From NCBI GenBank assembly GCA_963667715.1, contig OY763926.1, forward strand, positions 2,170,001-2,234,000: 64,000 nucleotides of DNA. Direction: 5' to 3'. This document shows, in pieces, positions 57,501 to 64,000 of this stretch. Numbering within the stretch: the stretch's first letter is position 1; each line of letters opens with the position of its first letter. The stretch comes from JAFGDI01 sp963667715 (GTDB lineage: Bacteria > Planctomycetota > Phycisphaerae > Sedimentisphaerales > SM23-30). The notes beneath the pieces were generated by a model. It saw only the letters and a program-made list of their open reading frames with translations. It had not been told where the DNA came from and did not search any database. Both the position numbers and the translations under genes were made by a program.

Positions 57501-60500
57501 ACATCACTATTGGTGGTCTTGACGCTATTATCAATGGTTTCGAAATCACTAACGATCCAGGTGTTGGTACTGATTCTGCTATTATCGAAGCCGGTAATAA
57601 TAACAAGTTCACTTTCAATCTACTCTTCGACCCGTCTAGAGTAGTTGATATTGAACCGGGTACCTATGAAGGTGTGATCGTTATTCAGACCAACGAAGGT
57701 GAATCTGAATACCATCCATTCGACAACTTCCAGGAAATAAATGTTAAGGTAGTCGTCGAAAACTTCGGTGATATCGTCGTTGATAATGATTATTTCTACT
57801 TCGATGATGCTACCGTTGCCGGATCTGCCTACGACCCGGATGATCCCGACGATGACCAGGGCAACACTGTCGCTGATGATGACTATCTATGGGAAACCAA
57901 GACGGTCTATGTCAGTAATGACGGTACTGCTCCAATGAATGTTAATTCTCTCGTTTATACCGGTGCTGGTTTCGCTATCAAATCTGTTAAGAAAAATGGC
58001 TCTGATACCGACCTCGATGTAAATGATGATGGTGTACTCGATGCTCCAATTGCAATGCAGGTTGGAGATTACCTTGCTGTTGAAGTTGCTTTCATTCCGA
58101 AAGAAGCTATTCTCTACGATGAAACTATGTTCGTTTGTACCGACGATACTCTCGATCCTGTTATCCCTATCCGTCTGCTTGGTTACGGCCTCTCTGGCGG
58201 TGATATGGAAGTCGATATCTCTATCGACGGCGTAAGTTGGACTAAGGTTTGGAGATCTAACGTAACTGACAGTGATGATGTCGACGAAGTATTAAATCTT
58301 GGTAGCACCGTTTGGGGCCAGTCTGATGAAACACCTCTGCGTGTCAGGGTCACTAATACTGGTACTACGAACCTGAATATTGAAGATATCCACTTCCAGA
58401 GTGGTACCGCTCAGATAGCCTTTGGACCGGATTCTGTTATTGAAGACGTTGATATCGCCCCTGGTGATTCAATGTACTTCGATTTAACCTATACTCCGGA
58501 TACCAGCAATGTTGAAGATGTTACCTCTGATATCCTATACGTAACTGAAAGCCTCTTTATCCTAACCGACGCTCAGAACGATTCTGAAGTTGTACTGTCG
58601 GTAGATGCTTATGCCGTACCGCAGGCACCGGTTATTCAGGTTATCGACGCTGACACTGGTATTGTTGTTAGTGGCTGGGACCCTGAACAGGGCTGGATTA
58701 CCGGTTTTATTAACCTAGGTTCTGGTAATGTTGGTTCTAGCGTATTCACAAGAACCTTGAATATCAGAAATATCGGCGGCGCTAATCTTGACGTTGAAGG
58801 TATCACTATTGGATACACTGGCGATGGCACAGAAGATAACTATATCATAAACCCTGCCAACACTATTGATGATGGCATTGATATTCCTCTTGTGAACAAT
58901 GGTGATGATTATACCATCGTTATAACCTTTACTCCGGAATCTACTGGCGAAAAAGACCCGCTCTTTATCGTTGACTATAAGTGGGTTAATAATGACAGTG
59001 TAACTAAGTACGATCAGACCTTCACAGAGTTTTATGCTCTGGTTACAGATCAGACCATTTCTGTTGGCGATAACGATGGCTTGAGTAACTCTAAGCTTAA
59101 CTTCGCTAATGTTGGTATCGGCAGCACACTCACTAAGGATATCGAAATAACTAATACCGGAGCTACTAACCTTAATATTCAGGGTTGGACCCTTATGGTT
59201 TACGATGCTGATCTCGGTCAGTATGTTGCTGTTGTTGATGATACCGCCGGTGACGATTGGGTTTCAAATTCTGCTGTTCCATATAGCGTATTGGCCTTTG
59301 ATGAATCATTCTATATAAATGGCCTTGCTACTCAGGACATCCCAGTTGTCTTTGCTCCAACTGTCGCTGATATGGGCTCGCTCAGTCAGGCTATCCTGAG
59401 AATTTACAGTAATGACTCAACTCAGACTGCTGTTGCTGATGTAAACGATCCAAACTACGGCAATTACTACTTCGACTATGAAATTTCTGGTCAGGCAGTA
59501 TCCGCTGGCGATATAAGTCTTGATATTGAAGATTCTATCGCTAATGACTATTTTGACTTCGGCTCAGTCTTCTATGGCCAGCCATGGAAAGATGCTGATG
59601 GCGAACTCAGAAAGGTTATTACTGTAACTAACAGTAGTGATGCTCTCCTTTCTATCGAAAATATCTACACTACTAATGGTGTATTCAAAGTCTGGACTGA
59701 CATAATTGATGATGGTTCTCAAATCTTCCAGGCTGGCAATGAGTATGATATGGCTTTGGAACTTGCCCCGGGCGACTCTATCCTCGTTGCTGTATCATTC
59801 TACGCTGCTCATAGCGAGTTTGATACCAGCTTACTTGATCTTGGCGATGAAATGAAACTTATCGTCGAATACGATAATTATTCTGATGAGGCACTGCAAA
59901 GCAAAGAAATCATTCTCGATGCAAATGTTGTCATGTCTCAGCAGACTACCGACAGAGTTAGACGCCTGACCTGGACTGACGATAATAACCATGATGTTAC
60001 TATTATCATTGCCGGTCCTGGTGATATCACTGTTAATGCCGTTGATTCTAATAATAACGACATTGGTTCTATTATTGTTACCGGTTCTACTTCCAGAACT
60101 GTTCTCAAGATCATTGGTCAGCGTGGACTGGCTAATAATTCGGTGGTTGGCTCTATTGTCGGCGAAGATGGCGAAGCTATCTCCGAGCTTGGCAGTATCC
60201 TCATGAGATATGTTGACCTTGATGGCTCTACTTACGATGCTGGCTATGAATATGATGTTAATATCGCTTCTCTTGCTGGCAGACTTATTCTTGGTGATAT
60301 AACTGGTGAAACTGATATCGAAGTTTCTTCTAGTCCTGCCAGAGCGGTAAGCGTTTCGACTGGTAGTATAGCCTCTGGCTCTGATATCCATATCGGTGCT
60401 AATGTCAGAGCGTTTGTTGTTAATAGTATCACTTCTAATGATCGCGGCCTTCAGGCTGATAGCATTCAGATCGACGGCATTCTTAGTGGTATGGTTGTAA

Positions 60501-61159
60501 GAGATTATGGTGATATCACTACCGACATCACTGTTGACGACCGGATTGGTGTCCTGAACTTTGGCAGGGTTACTGATTTCACCGGTGACATCACCGCTGA
60601 TGGCTCAATCGGTATTGTTAGCTTCTCTACTGGTGGTAAATTCACTGGTGACCTTATTGCTGAAAATCTCACTAAAATGATTGCCGGCAACCTTGAAGAT
60701 GCCAAGATAGCCGTTGAAGACAATATCAGATACATCTATGTAAGAGAAAATGTTATCGATTCGCTTATCCTGTCTGGTGTTACACCAGGTTCTGATGGCC
60801 TTATCGGTACTTCTGATGACGGTCTTGTTGGCGGCTCTGTTATCAATAAGGTTATTGTTGGTGATGAGTTTAAAGATAGTAGTATGCTCGCCGGTGTTGG
60901 TGTCAATAGTGACCCTAATATCGCCAACCGTAATTACTCAGTTTTCGGTGAATATGCTCCAGCAAGCTCTGTCTCCGGCACCATTGGATACGTAAGATTC
61001 GGTTCTATCAACCTTGGAGAAGGTACTTCTGATGAATTTGGTGTTGCCGCTGGTACTTCTATTCGTAGATTTATTAGCGACCGTACACTCTACACACCAA
61101 CTCATTCTTGGCAGCTGGACACAGTTATTGGAGACGACTTCTTCCTGAGAACCTTCTAG
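51512..61159 (+). CDS. Giant LEPRxLL-type exported protein with six ASH-like repeats
   Basis: 3215 residues, very acidic (Asp-rich). The basic N-terminus MLRKIRRQMSNAVKG leads to LEPLENRLLLD near 31-41, a LEPRxLL-type motif that I associate with exported planctomycete giants. Residues 50-1000 have recurring PSIAID..GKPVVVW-like strands, resembling a propeller. About 1000-1965 are beta-sandwich-like modules. Six tandem modules from about 1965 to 2800 carry an FGxV..G...I.VTNTG..L.I pattern of ASH/choice-of-anchor-D domains. The last 385 residues are short-strand repeats like a beta helix. No C-terminal anchor is seen. It is probably a surface or adhesive protein; it stands alone with its own terminator. 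Confidence 0.88.
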   Translation: MLRKIRRQMSNAVKGNNKNGSAISSLKLEPLENRLLLDVAGYWSELGYRSGSGGGVSWDPGNEVGETSLVTTSDGDSVAFWVEGQYGNSGTLDVSDYPVQGTYAFNGTVHCKQYAGEDLGWWDFSYGSGDQALAYGGQIDAASGPDGTIIISGVGISVERFLSDDSPFLATYTHDQLLAMSTQQRVDLVSTYDQAFVMLWDGQDWQDITIANLNQSYESTVNPNIIQTITTDIIDDNGDPIVDEGEAVTQTIIADVTGPAVAVNDAGEIFVTYSVEHPNTDQSEVVVMKYGYTYADQNIIGAPLANDKGWEELTTTEVGLLGETSNQLTAGVSNSGGNSYDPSIAIDQFGKPVVVWTEAFKSRNAEIYGKVWDGDSWNEIGLNSASYSSTTDNSGISSNSFQDIQPDVAITDDGDIIVSWVCWHNWASYQTDGDAAIYARYLPASDLDGNWRGYSFEADGDPVESDDDAGIAQGNNVPEGRAGLGWYYNPSITLDAAQNPVISWFGWGEGENKAVNRNETPAVYDDPYWGTFVSYYYDHDSSAATNNTFEILFEDYDEAAYEWLDSSISTAQSNVQRAVANEPDKLAWAPSILYSEEDGKILLSYVQASDAFLEHDHDQEVFVKYWDTVTSSWVSYGMGAATNGNEVFSDYPTLGEIDGDIAYFEFNSDSTDDYDVVVAVPDSTGVNEGKLYVYDRYSGTWSENEPASAGGQSMNTIDTDGDTITGFGVVYDLDGEPEIEYDDIDGGNPVVAFLGDDDGLPYVYEYTISSGWQPVGTATGQIGDIVGNLGVADYQGIDIQVGAGGSMLVAYVATDENDPLVIGDEFNYVVTRLYNPTTDTWGDAELGALANDAIAEVTYFANFDGYDFDEIGDLSDGDYDGDGNRVYEDNNTWYYWDGNADTDIEEVSGDITGYSDEDLDLAWNTDRLDIWYNNDGDPMQGALEFSFEMDDEFTGNAVSATIDHQFDMINDGDIIVSFDASLDGQGSISSAALADPMVNMDLYLYLTINGAIVDVNANDSQYDNTYFPQGGEVTPIAVCKAGELMEMTTFQFDSTNLQYRDLSSVDLSVGDNRLGFIAVAANDGTGAAGVAQSGAIRIDNVVVYQRIISENRFVGDQTYTFDNTDAATLLGDGWDFNNGDIDVEHTIEVGESGDTDDDAITMTFDSSANRDSIAVSPDYTMSETGLVRIDFDYRLVTDEDFGEDDVLEFTIATTGNGIIETIPLTGPAGDTEWTRVSLVTTAAEAGDINVTFTGTVLNNDASTDGRAYVYIDNVDISNTLTLDLGADVDLTDADSTDGSDWVYVDNSGSVAVAFDNNAGDDGAGDGAIVMTYTGGISEISYDDLAYAFTTGTSSGAYFAYLDLDFSYRISLDNTDMTLGEYGQLQAYLVEDLNANGILDESEIYYDELTGVGSLRQYADGVTDNDSGWVDVTNLTSATPLDPSTTYFVIFRGVISDSTAGGGNSTTIAIDDVDVNYSGYSTWATNEIGFNDFRYNNGSNNTVGMVDNAGNYEYNFHGDMRTALIDNTDLGIRSQMLTIPDYNQAYTGDATIALRYRWTDLGITTNNYPNLNDIKILIDGVEYDANVLDAQFGAPAYASSSSWSNGNTFDPKYSWFNITIPDLEVGDHDISVELQGGTNCWIDNLVIQTTRAITHTINPIVKLGAVGQDGNRAFIVGATYMSQDMLVYVDGDVGAGKHLISSLSYNGRNMLEAAYYHAALFELNDNVWEKYGTSHAATATVEFVGVRNSGTTVPVSTLYYLDDFTVGPNQVEWALLTRSTTDPVDPNEDGKIDYYVIHPFDTNNPPEYWHEHTITDLVLRRWDITDDDDTDNQQWVDVEMPLPETNIFGGTEYRSHMDGQLISGPNQAPTVAWTNYSNWHARSAAQAYRYVDGTWQALGAGSNIVDGDVQNNDYWSAMSITEMIPDQDGDPLIVYEAGHMFTYCVREFVPNLEDSDAVIAVVGSDDPYLMDFGLVGSGVISRQFSLTNTGLGDLYIQDITIGGLDAIINGFEITNDPGVGTDSAIIEAGNNNKFTFNLLFDPSRVVDIEPGTYEGVIVIQTNEGESEYHPFDNFQEINVKVVVENFGDIVVDNDYFYFDDATVAGSAYDPDDPDDDQGNTVADDDYLWETKTVYVSNDGTAPMNVNSLVYTGAGFAIKSVKKNGSDTDLDVNDDGVLDAPIAMQVGDYLAVEVAFIPKEAILYDETMFVCTDDTLDPVIPIRLLGYGLSGGDMEVDISIDGVSWTKVWRSNVTDSDDVDEVLNLGSTVWGQSDETPLRVRVTNTGTTNLNIEDIHFQSGTAQIAFGPDSVIEDVDIAPGDSMYFDLTYTPDTSNVEDVTSDILYVTESLFILTDAQNDSEVVLSVDAYAVPQAPVIQVIDADTGIVVSGWDPEQGWITGFINLGSGNVGSSVFTRTLNIRNIGGANLDVEGITIGYTGDGTEDNYIINPANTIDDGIDIPLVNNGDDYTIVITFTPESTGEKDPLFIVDYKWVNNDSVTKYDQTFTEFYALVTDQTISVGDNDGLSNSKLNFANVGIGSTLTKDIEITNTGATNLNIQGWTLMVYDADLGQYVAVVDDTAGDDWVSNSAVPYSVLAFDESFYINGLATQDIPVVFAPTVADMGSLSQAILRIYSNDSTQTAVADVNDPNYGNYYFDYEISGQAVSAGDISLDIEDSIANDYFDFGSVFYGQPWKDADGELRKVITVTNSSDALLSIENIYTTNGVFKVWTDIIDDGSQIFQAGNEYDMALELAPGDSILVAVSFYAAHSEFDTSLLDLGDEMKLIVEYDNYSDEALQSKEIILDANVVMSQQTTDRVRRLTWTDDNNHDVTIIIAGPGDITVNAVDSNNNDIGSIIVTGSTSRTVLKIIGQRGLANNSVVGSIVGEDGEAISELGSILMRYVDLDGSTYDAGYEYDVNIASLAGRLILGDITGETDIEVSSSPARAVSVSTGSIASGSDIHIGANVRAFVVNSITSNDRGLQADSIQIDGILSGMVVRDYGDITTDITVDDRIGVLNFGRVTDFTGDITADGSIGIVSFSTGGKFTGDLIAENLTKMIAGNLEDAKIAVEDNIRYIYVRENVIDSLILSGVTPGSDGLIGTSDDGLVGGSVINKVIVGDEFKDSSMLAGVGVNSDPNIANRNYSVFGEYAPASSVSGTIGYVRFGSINLGEGTSDEFGVAAGTSIRRFISDRTLYTPTHSWQLDTVIGDDFFLRTF

Positions 61160-61218
61160 CAATAACTTTGTAGAGACAAGGCATGTCTTCTCACTATTAT
61201 GCCAATTATATTTAAATG

Positions 61219-61260
61219 AAAAAAAGACAGTTAGTGAATTATTCCTAACTGTCTTTTTTT
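61219..61260 (+). terminator. Rho-independent terminator after the giant gene
   Basis: AAAAAAAGACAGTTAG (61219-61234) pairs perfectly with CTAACTGTCTTTTTTT (61245-61260) around a 10-nt loop, giving a T-rich 3' arm. Confidence 0.92.
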
Positions 61261-61571
61261 ATGGATCAAACTGCGATCCATACCTTTGCCTGGTGAGATC
61301 GGGCTTCGAAGCCATTGATTTATCTCATGTTTATTATATCGTTTCTTTAACCTTTCCTTTTCAGGTAATAATCTGTTATTTATTTATTAAATATTTCTTT
61401 ACCTTTACACTGTGCTGATTATGACGGTTAGGCTAATACTACTATCTTAAAATATAAGCATTTTTCTATTCATCTATAATATAATCAACTGCAATAAAAC
61501 TGCTTATCTCAATATACAGGAATAGCACATTCAACTTCATTCTATCTGCACTAATTACCCCTAAATCCTAT

Positions 61572-61623
61572 CCCGATGTACATCGGGACTAAATTCTATC
61601 AAGCTGATCATCGGTCTGCTTGA
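61572..61623. repeat. Dispersed two-hairpin repeat, family A/B (copy 3)
   Basis: Hairpin A is the perfect palindrome CCCGATGTACATCGGG (61572-61587). Hairpin B is 61599-61623, beginning TCAAGCTGATC and ending GGTCTGCTTGA. It lies 48 bp upstream of the cysteine-cluster gene. Confidence 0.6.
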
Positions 61624-61670
61624 GCAACTAATTTCTTGTCTTTTCAACATTTTTGATGTAAAATCTTGCC

Positions 61671-62582
61671 ATGGCTAGAGATAAATGGTACAAAGATGGC
61701 CTGACTTTTGAATGTCAGGGTTGCGGTAATTGTTGTTCAGGCCCCGAAGAGGGCTACGTCTGGATGGCTCCCGAAGAGCTAAACGCTATGGCGAAAGAGG
61801 TCAACCTTACCCCGGAAAAATTTAAAAATGATTACTGTAGGCGTATTGGCTTCAAATATTCTCTAAAAGAGAAAAAGCCCAGCAATGACTGTATCTTCCT
61901 GGAGAAACGGCAGGGCGGTGGCAAGTATTGCGAAGTATATAATACCAGACCGATCCAATGTCGCACCTGGCCGTTTTGGAAAGGTAATCTTGCCAGTAAA
62001 ATGACATGGCAGGCTGCCGCTTCTACCTGTCCCGGCATGAATAGAGGACGACTTTTCAATATAAGTGAGATTGAAGCCGTCAGAGATGGCGACCTTACTC
62101 CGCTTCAGAAACAGATATCACCAGATTCCGAGGCTCTCGAATGGATAAATAGCAATATAGATAATAAGGATATTATCGACCAGGTACTTGATATCTACAG
62201 TGATATTGCTATGTATATTGAATCAGCCTCAGCTTCCTGTGAAAATTGCGGCAAATGTTGCGACTTTGGTACTTTCGGACATCGCCTATACGCAACTACC
62301 CTCGAAATGCTTGTTTTCTTCCATTTCGCACGCAATGTCAAACCTTTTGGCTCGCTTGATAACGACATGTGCATCTATCGAGATAAGGCTGGCTGTATGT
62401 TATATGATGGACGTACCGCTGGCTGCCGGATATTCTATTGCCGTGACCTGCCGCACGAGCTGCAGAATGAATTGTATGAGCAGATTCTGGAAAGACTTAA
62501 AGTCTTACATAACCATTATAACACACCATATTATTATTCTGATGTCATGTGGTGGCTCAAAAACAACTCAAACATCAAGTAA
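61671..62582 (+). CDS. YkgJ-type protein with two cysteine clusters
   Basis: 303 residues with a duplicated layout. The first cluster is CQGCGNCCSGPEEG near 16-29 and the second is CENCGKCCDFGTFG near 191-204; each has the YkgJ pattern of closely spaced Cys residues, with downstream Cys (RPIQCRTWPFW and DGRTAGCRIFYC) probably completing metal binding. The family likely binds zinc or an iron-sulfur cluster; its function is not settled. The duplication is notable, since many relatives have one cluster. Confidence 0.85.
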   Translation: MARDKWYKDGLTFECQGCGNCCSGPEEGYVWMAPEELNAMAKEVNLTPEKFKNDYCRRIGFKYSLKEKKPSNDCIFLEKRQGGGKYCEVYNTRPIQCRTWPFWKGNLASKMTWQAAASTCPGMNRGRLFNISEIEAVRDGDLTPLQKQISPDSEALEWINSNIDNKDIIDQVLDIYSDIAMYIESASASCENCGKCCDFGTFGHRLYATTLEMLVFFHFARNVKPFGSLDNDMCIYRDKAGCMLYDGRTAGCRIFYCRDLPHELQNELYEQILERLKVLHNHYNTPYYYSDVMWWLKNNSNIK

Positions 62583-62882
62583 TAATCTAAAAGTATATTT
62601 GCTATATAACCGATATGTAGAATATGTAACCGTTCACACGGTTATTATATGTATTAATGTTGCAAGAATGAAAGGGCGTAAGATAAAGTTGACAGTAGGC
62701 CAAAAGGTATTTTCTATAGTAAAATACTGAATTAGTCTGACCGCAAAGCGGTCAATCCGCCTCTTTCAACCTTACTTCCTTACAACCTTTCTCCCTGTAT
62801 CCGTTTACGGTTACAAATTGTTAAATAATGTTATATAAAAAATAGACTTTATATAACTTTGCGAATATCTCAAGGGCGTATT
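62583..62882. other. Intergenic region upstream of queE
   Basis: 300 bp with no gene. It has the hairpin TAACCG-TTCACA-CGGTTA near 62627-62644 and copy 2 of the family C repeat at 62739-62778. No preQ1-riboswitch consensus is recognised. Confidence 0.45.
62739..62778. repeat. Dispersed intergenic hairpin repeat, family C (copy 2)
   Basis: GACCGC-AAA-GCGGTC is followed by AATCCGCC and ACCTTACTT, matching 33891-33915 in 21 of 25 bases from AATCCGCC onward. The hairpins differ in sequence but sit in the same place. Confidence 0.5.
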
Positions 62883-63584
62883 ATGGATTATACTGTATCT
62901 GAAATCTTCTATTCTATTCAGGGCGAAGGTTTACTTGCCGGCGTTCCTAGCGTATTTATCAGACTCTCCGGCTGTCCTCTACGTTGCAAATGGTGCGATA
63001 CCGCTTATGCCTGGGACCCAGCCGAAGGCGATTTTATGTCTATATCGGATATCGTCAACAAGGTTGCCAGCTTCAATTGCCGGCATATTGTCGTTACCGG
63101 CGGCGAGCCGCTAGAAGTCGACTCCCTCGACAAATTACTCGAACAGCTCACTGCTTCCGGCTTCCATATCACCTTGGAAACCGCAGCTCTGAAATACAGC
63201 TCTATACCGTGCGACCTCGTTAGTATCAGCCCCAAGCTATCAAACAGCTATCCCGACAATATCGACCTGCGTGAGTATGCCAAAAAATGTTTCAATCCCC
63301 AGGCTGTAGCATCATATCTGAATTATTATGATTGCCAGCTAAAGTACGTAGCTGCTACAGAGGAAGATGTCACTGAAATTATCGCCGTTAACGAAGTCAT
63401 CGCCGGCTATTCAAACTTCTCCGCTCAGGAACTTAAAAACATCACACTCCTTATGCCCAAAGCCGCTGGCCGTCAACAGTACCGCGAAATAGCACCCCAG
63501 GTCGCAGAACTTGCACTCAAATACGGCTTCCGATTCACCCCCCGTCTACACGTAGAATTCTGGGGCAACACCAAAGGCACATGA
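62883..63584 (+). CDS. queE: 7-carboxy-7-deazaguanine synthase
   Basis: 233 residues from ATG 62883, which begins the family N-terminus MDYTVSEIFYSIQGEG; eight extra upstream residues are unlikely. It is a radical-SAM enzyme making CDG for queuosine, a tRNA-modification precursor. The cluster-binding motif is C31-x3-C35-x2-C38 (CPLRCKWCDT), with VVTGGEPL and ETAA downstream. AAGGGCG precedes the start. No other que gene is adjacent. Confidence 0.95.
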   Translation: MDYTVSEIFYSIQGEGLLAGVPSVFIRLSGCPLRCKWCDTAYAWDPAEGDFMSISDIVNKVASFNCRHIVVTGGEPLEVDSLDKLLEQLTASGFHITLETAALKYSSIPCDLVSISPKLSNSYPDNIDLREYAKKCFNPQAVASYLNYYDCQLKYVAATEEDVTEIIAVNEVIAGYSNFSAQELKNITLLMPKAAGRQQYREIAPQVAELALKYGFRFTPRLHVEFWGNTKGT

Positions 63585-63927
63585 TTTCTACCTTTTTTTT
63601 CTTACTGAAAAAATAGTAATTATTTACTATCCGCCACTGCTTATCTTGTCTCGTAATCTCGTTCCCCTTAAATTGCCGTTCGCAAAGCAGTCATAAAAGC
63701 TTAATATTTATTACTCATCAATTTAACTCTAGCTTACTTTTTATGTAGATATTCACTTTATATATAAGTAAATTAATATATTGAATATTGACAAAGACTT
63801 TTTACTACATATAATCAAGTAAATAATAACTAAGTAGTGTTGATGTTATTTTGTGGTCTTAAGTAATCATCCTTGTTGCTTAAGTGGATTTTTAATTTTT
63901 ATTATTTTTATTTTTTGGGAGAGTGTA
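63585..63927. other. Intergenic region, no gene seen
   Basis: 343 AT-rich bases between queE and the partial gene at the right edge. No clear terminator or promoter is recognised. Confidence 0.35.
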
Positions 63928-64000
63928 ATGAAACGAATGTTTTTTGTTATGTGTGTAATATCTCTTATCTTTGTAAGAGTATCATTTGCTGATAGAAGTT
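63928..64000 (+). CDS. 5' end of a secreted protein (partial)
   Basis: GGGAGAG precedes ATG 63928. The 24 residues in view (MKRMFFVMCVISLIFVRVSF then ADRS) are a typical signal peptide with a cleavage site after SFA. The rest lies beyond the window. Confidence 0.75.
   Translation, partial: MKRMFFVMCVISLIFVRVSFADRS

Larger units (their letters stand above)
61160..61670. other. Intergenic region after the giant gene
   Basis: 511 bp with no gene. It contains the terminator at 61219, the palindrome GGCTTCGAAGCC near 61302, and copy 3 of the two-hairpin repeat at 61572-61623. Confidence 0.5.

Noticed and set aside
59831..60391. 186-residue minus-strand frame inside the giant gene
   Set aside because: It is antisense to a clearly coding repeat region, one of many such shadows caused by Asp-rich codon bias.
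62583..62882. preQ1 riboswitch ahead of queE
   Set aside because: No short pseudoknot consensus close to the start codon; the hairpins present are repeat-like.
1..64000. CRISPR array
   Set aside because: No regularly spaced direct repeats and no cas genes were found on either strand.

Overview
The window looks like a chromosomal segment of an AT-rich, Gram-negative planctomycete, most likely of the Phycisphaerae/Sedimentisphaerales type. This is inferred from an N-terminal LEPRxLL-like motif (LEPLENRLLLD) on a 3215-residue exported-type protein, two lpxA-like acyltransferases (an outer membrane with lipid A-like chemistry), a squalene-hopene-cyclase-like enzyme, and a tyrosine integrase of a divergent kind that I associate with planctomycetes. 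No rRNA and no CRISPR array is visible.

Left edge (1-2650): the 3' end of an unidentified gene, a secreted alpha/beta hydrolase, a membrane-anchored hypothetical protein, and a four-helix-bundle (23S-IVS-type) protein next to a CTTTGCG-type repeat.

Genomic island (about 2671-19406): an integrative element of about 16.7 kb has inserted into the 3' half of tRNA-Pro(GGG). The intact tRNA lies at 19359-19433. A displaced copy of its 3' 50 bp lies at 2671-2720 with one mismatch, next to a tyrosine recombinase. Inside are a serine recombinase and a tightly packed three-gene operon: a PLD-nuclease/SNF2-type helicase, a large adenine-methyltransferase-like protein, and a GHKL ATPase with a C-terminal PD-(D/E)xK signature. 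These match the Helicase-Methylase-ATPase (Hma) candidate anti-phage system as I remember it. The island also holds an archaeo-eukaryotic-type primase/replication protein, a small 47-residue gene cut by a complete IS256-family insertion sequence with 8-bp target duplications, and a relic of an IS3-type transposase.

Core region (19592-50994): FHA protein, sigma-70-family factor, secreted hypothetical protein with inositol monophosphatase, YczE-cytidylate-kinase-like fusion, PAS-AraC regulator, proC, mannose-6-phosphate isomerase, RluB-type pseudouridine synthase, a pectin pair (GH43 and PL11 rhamnogalacturonan lyase), YihY/BrkB, GT2, purB, tandem lpxA-like genes, L,D-transpeptidase, squalene-hopene-cyclase-like protein, response regulator, PtsN-like EIIA, thrS, infC (apparently starting with AUA), a secreted hypothetical protein with a PpiC-type isomerase, and lysA.

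Right part (51512-64000): the giant LEPRxLL protein with an N-terminal propeller-like region, six ASH/choice-of-anchor-D-like repeats and a beta-rich C-terminus, then a double cysteine-cluster (YkgJ-type) protein, queE, and the signal peptide of a gene running off the right edge.

Intergenic regions carry several clear rho-independent terminators and at least two families of short dispersed hairpin repeats.
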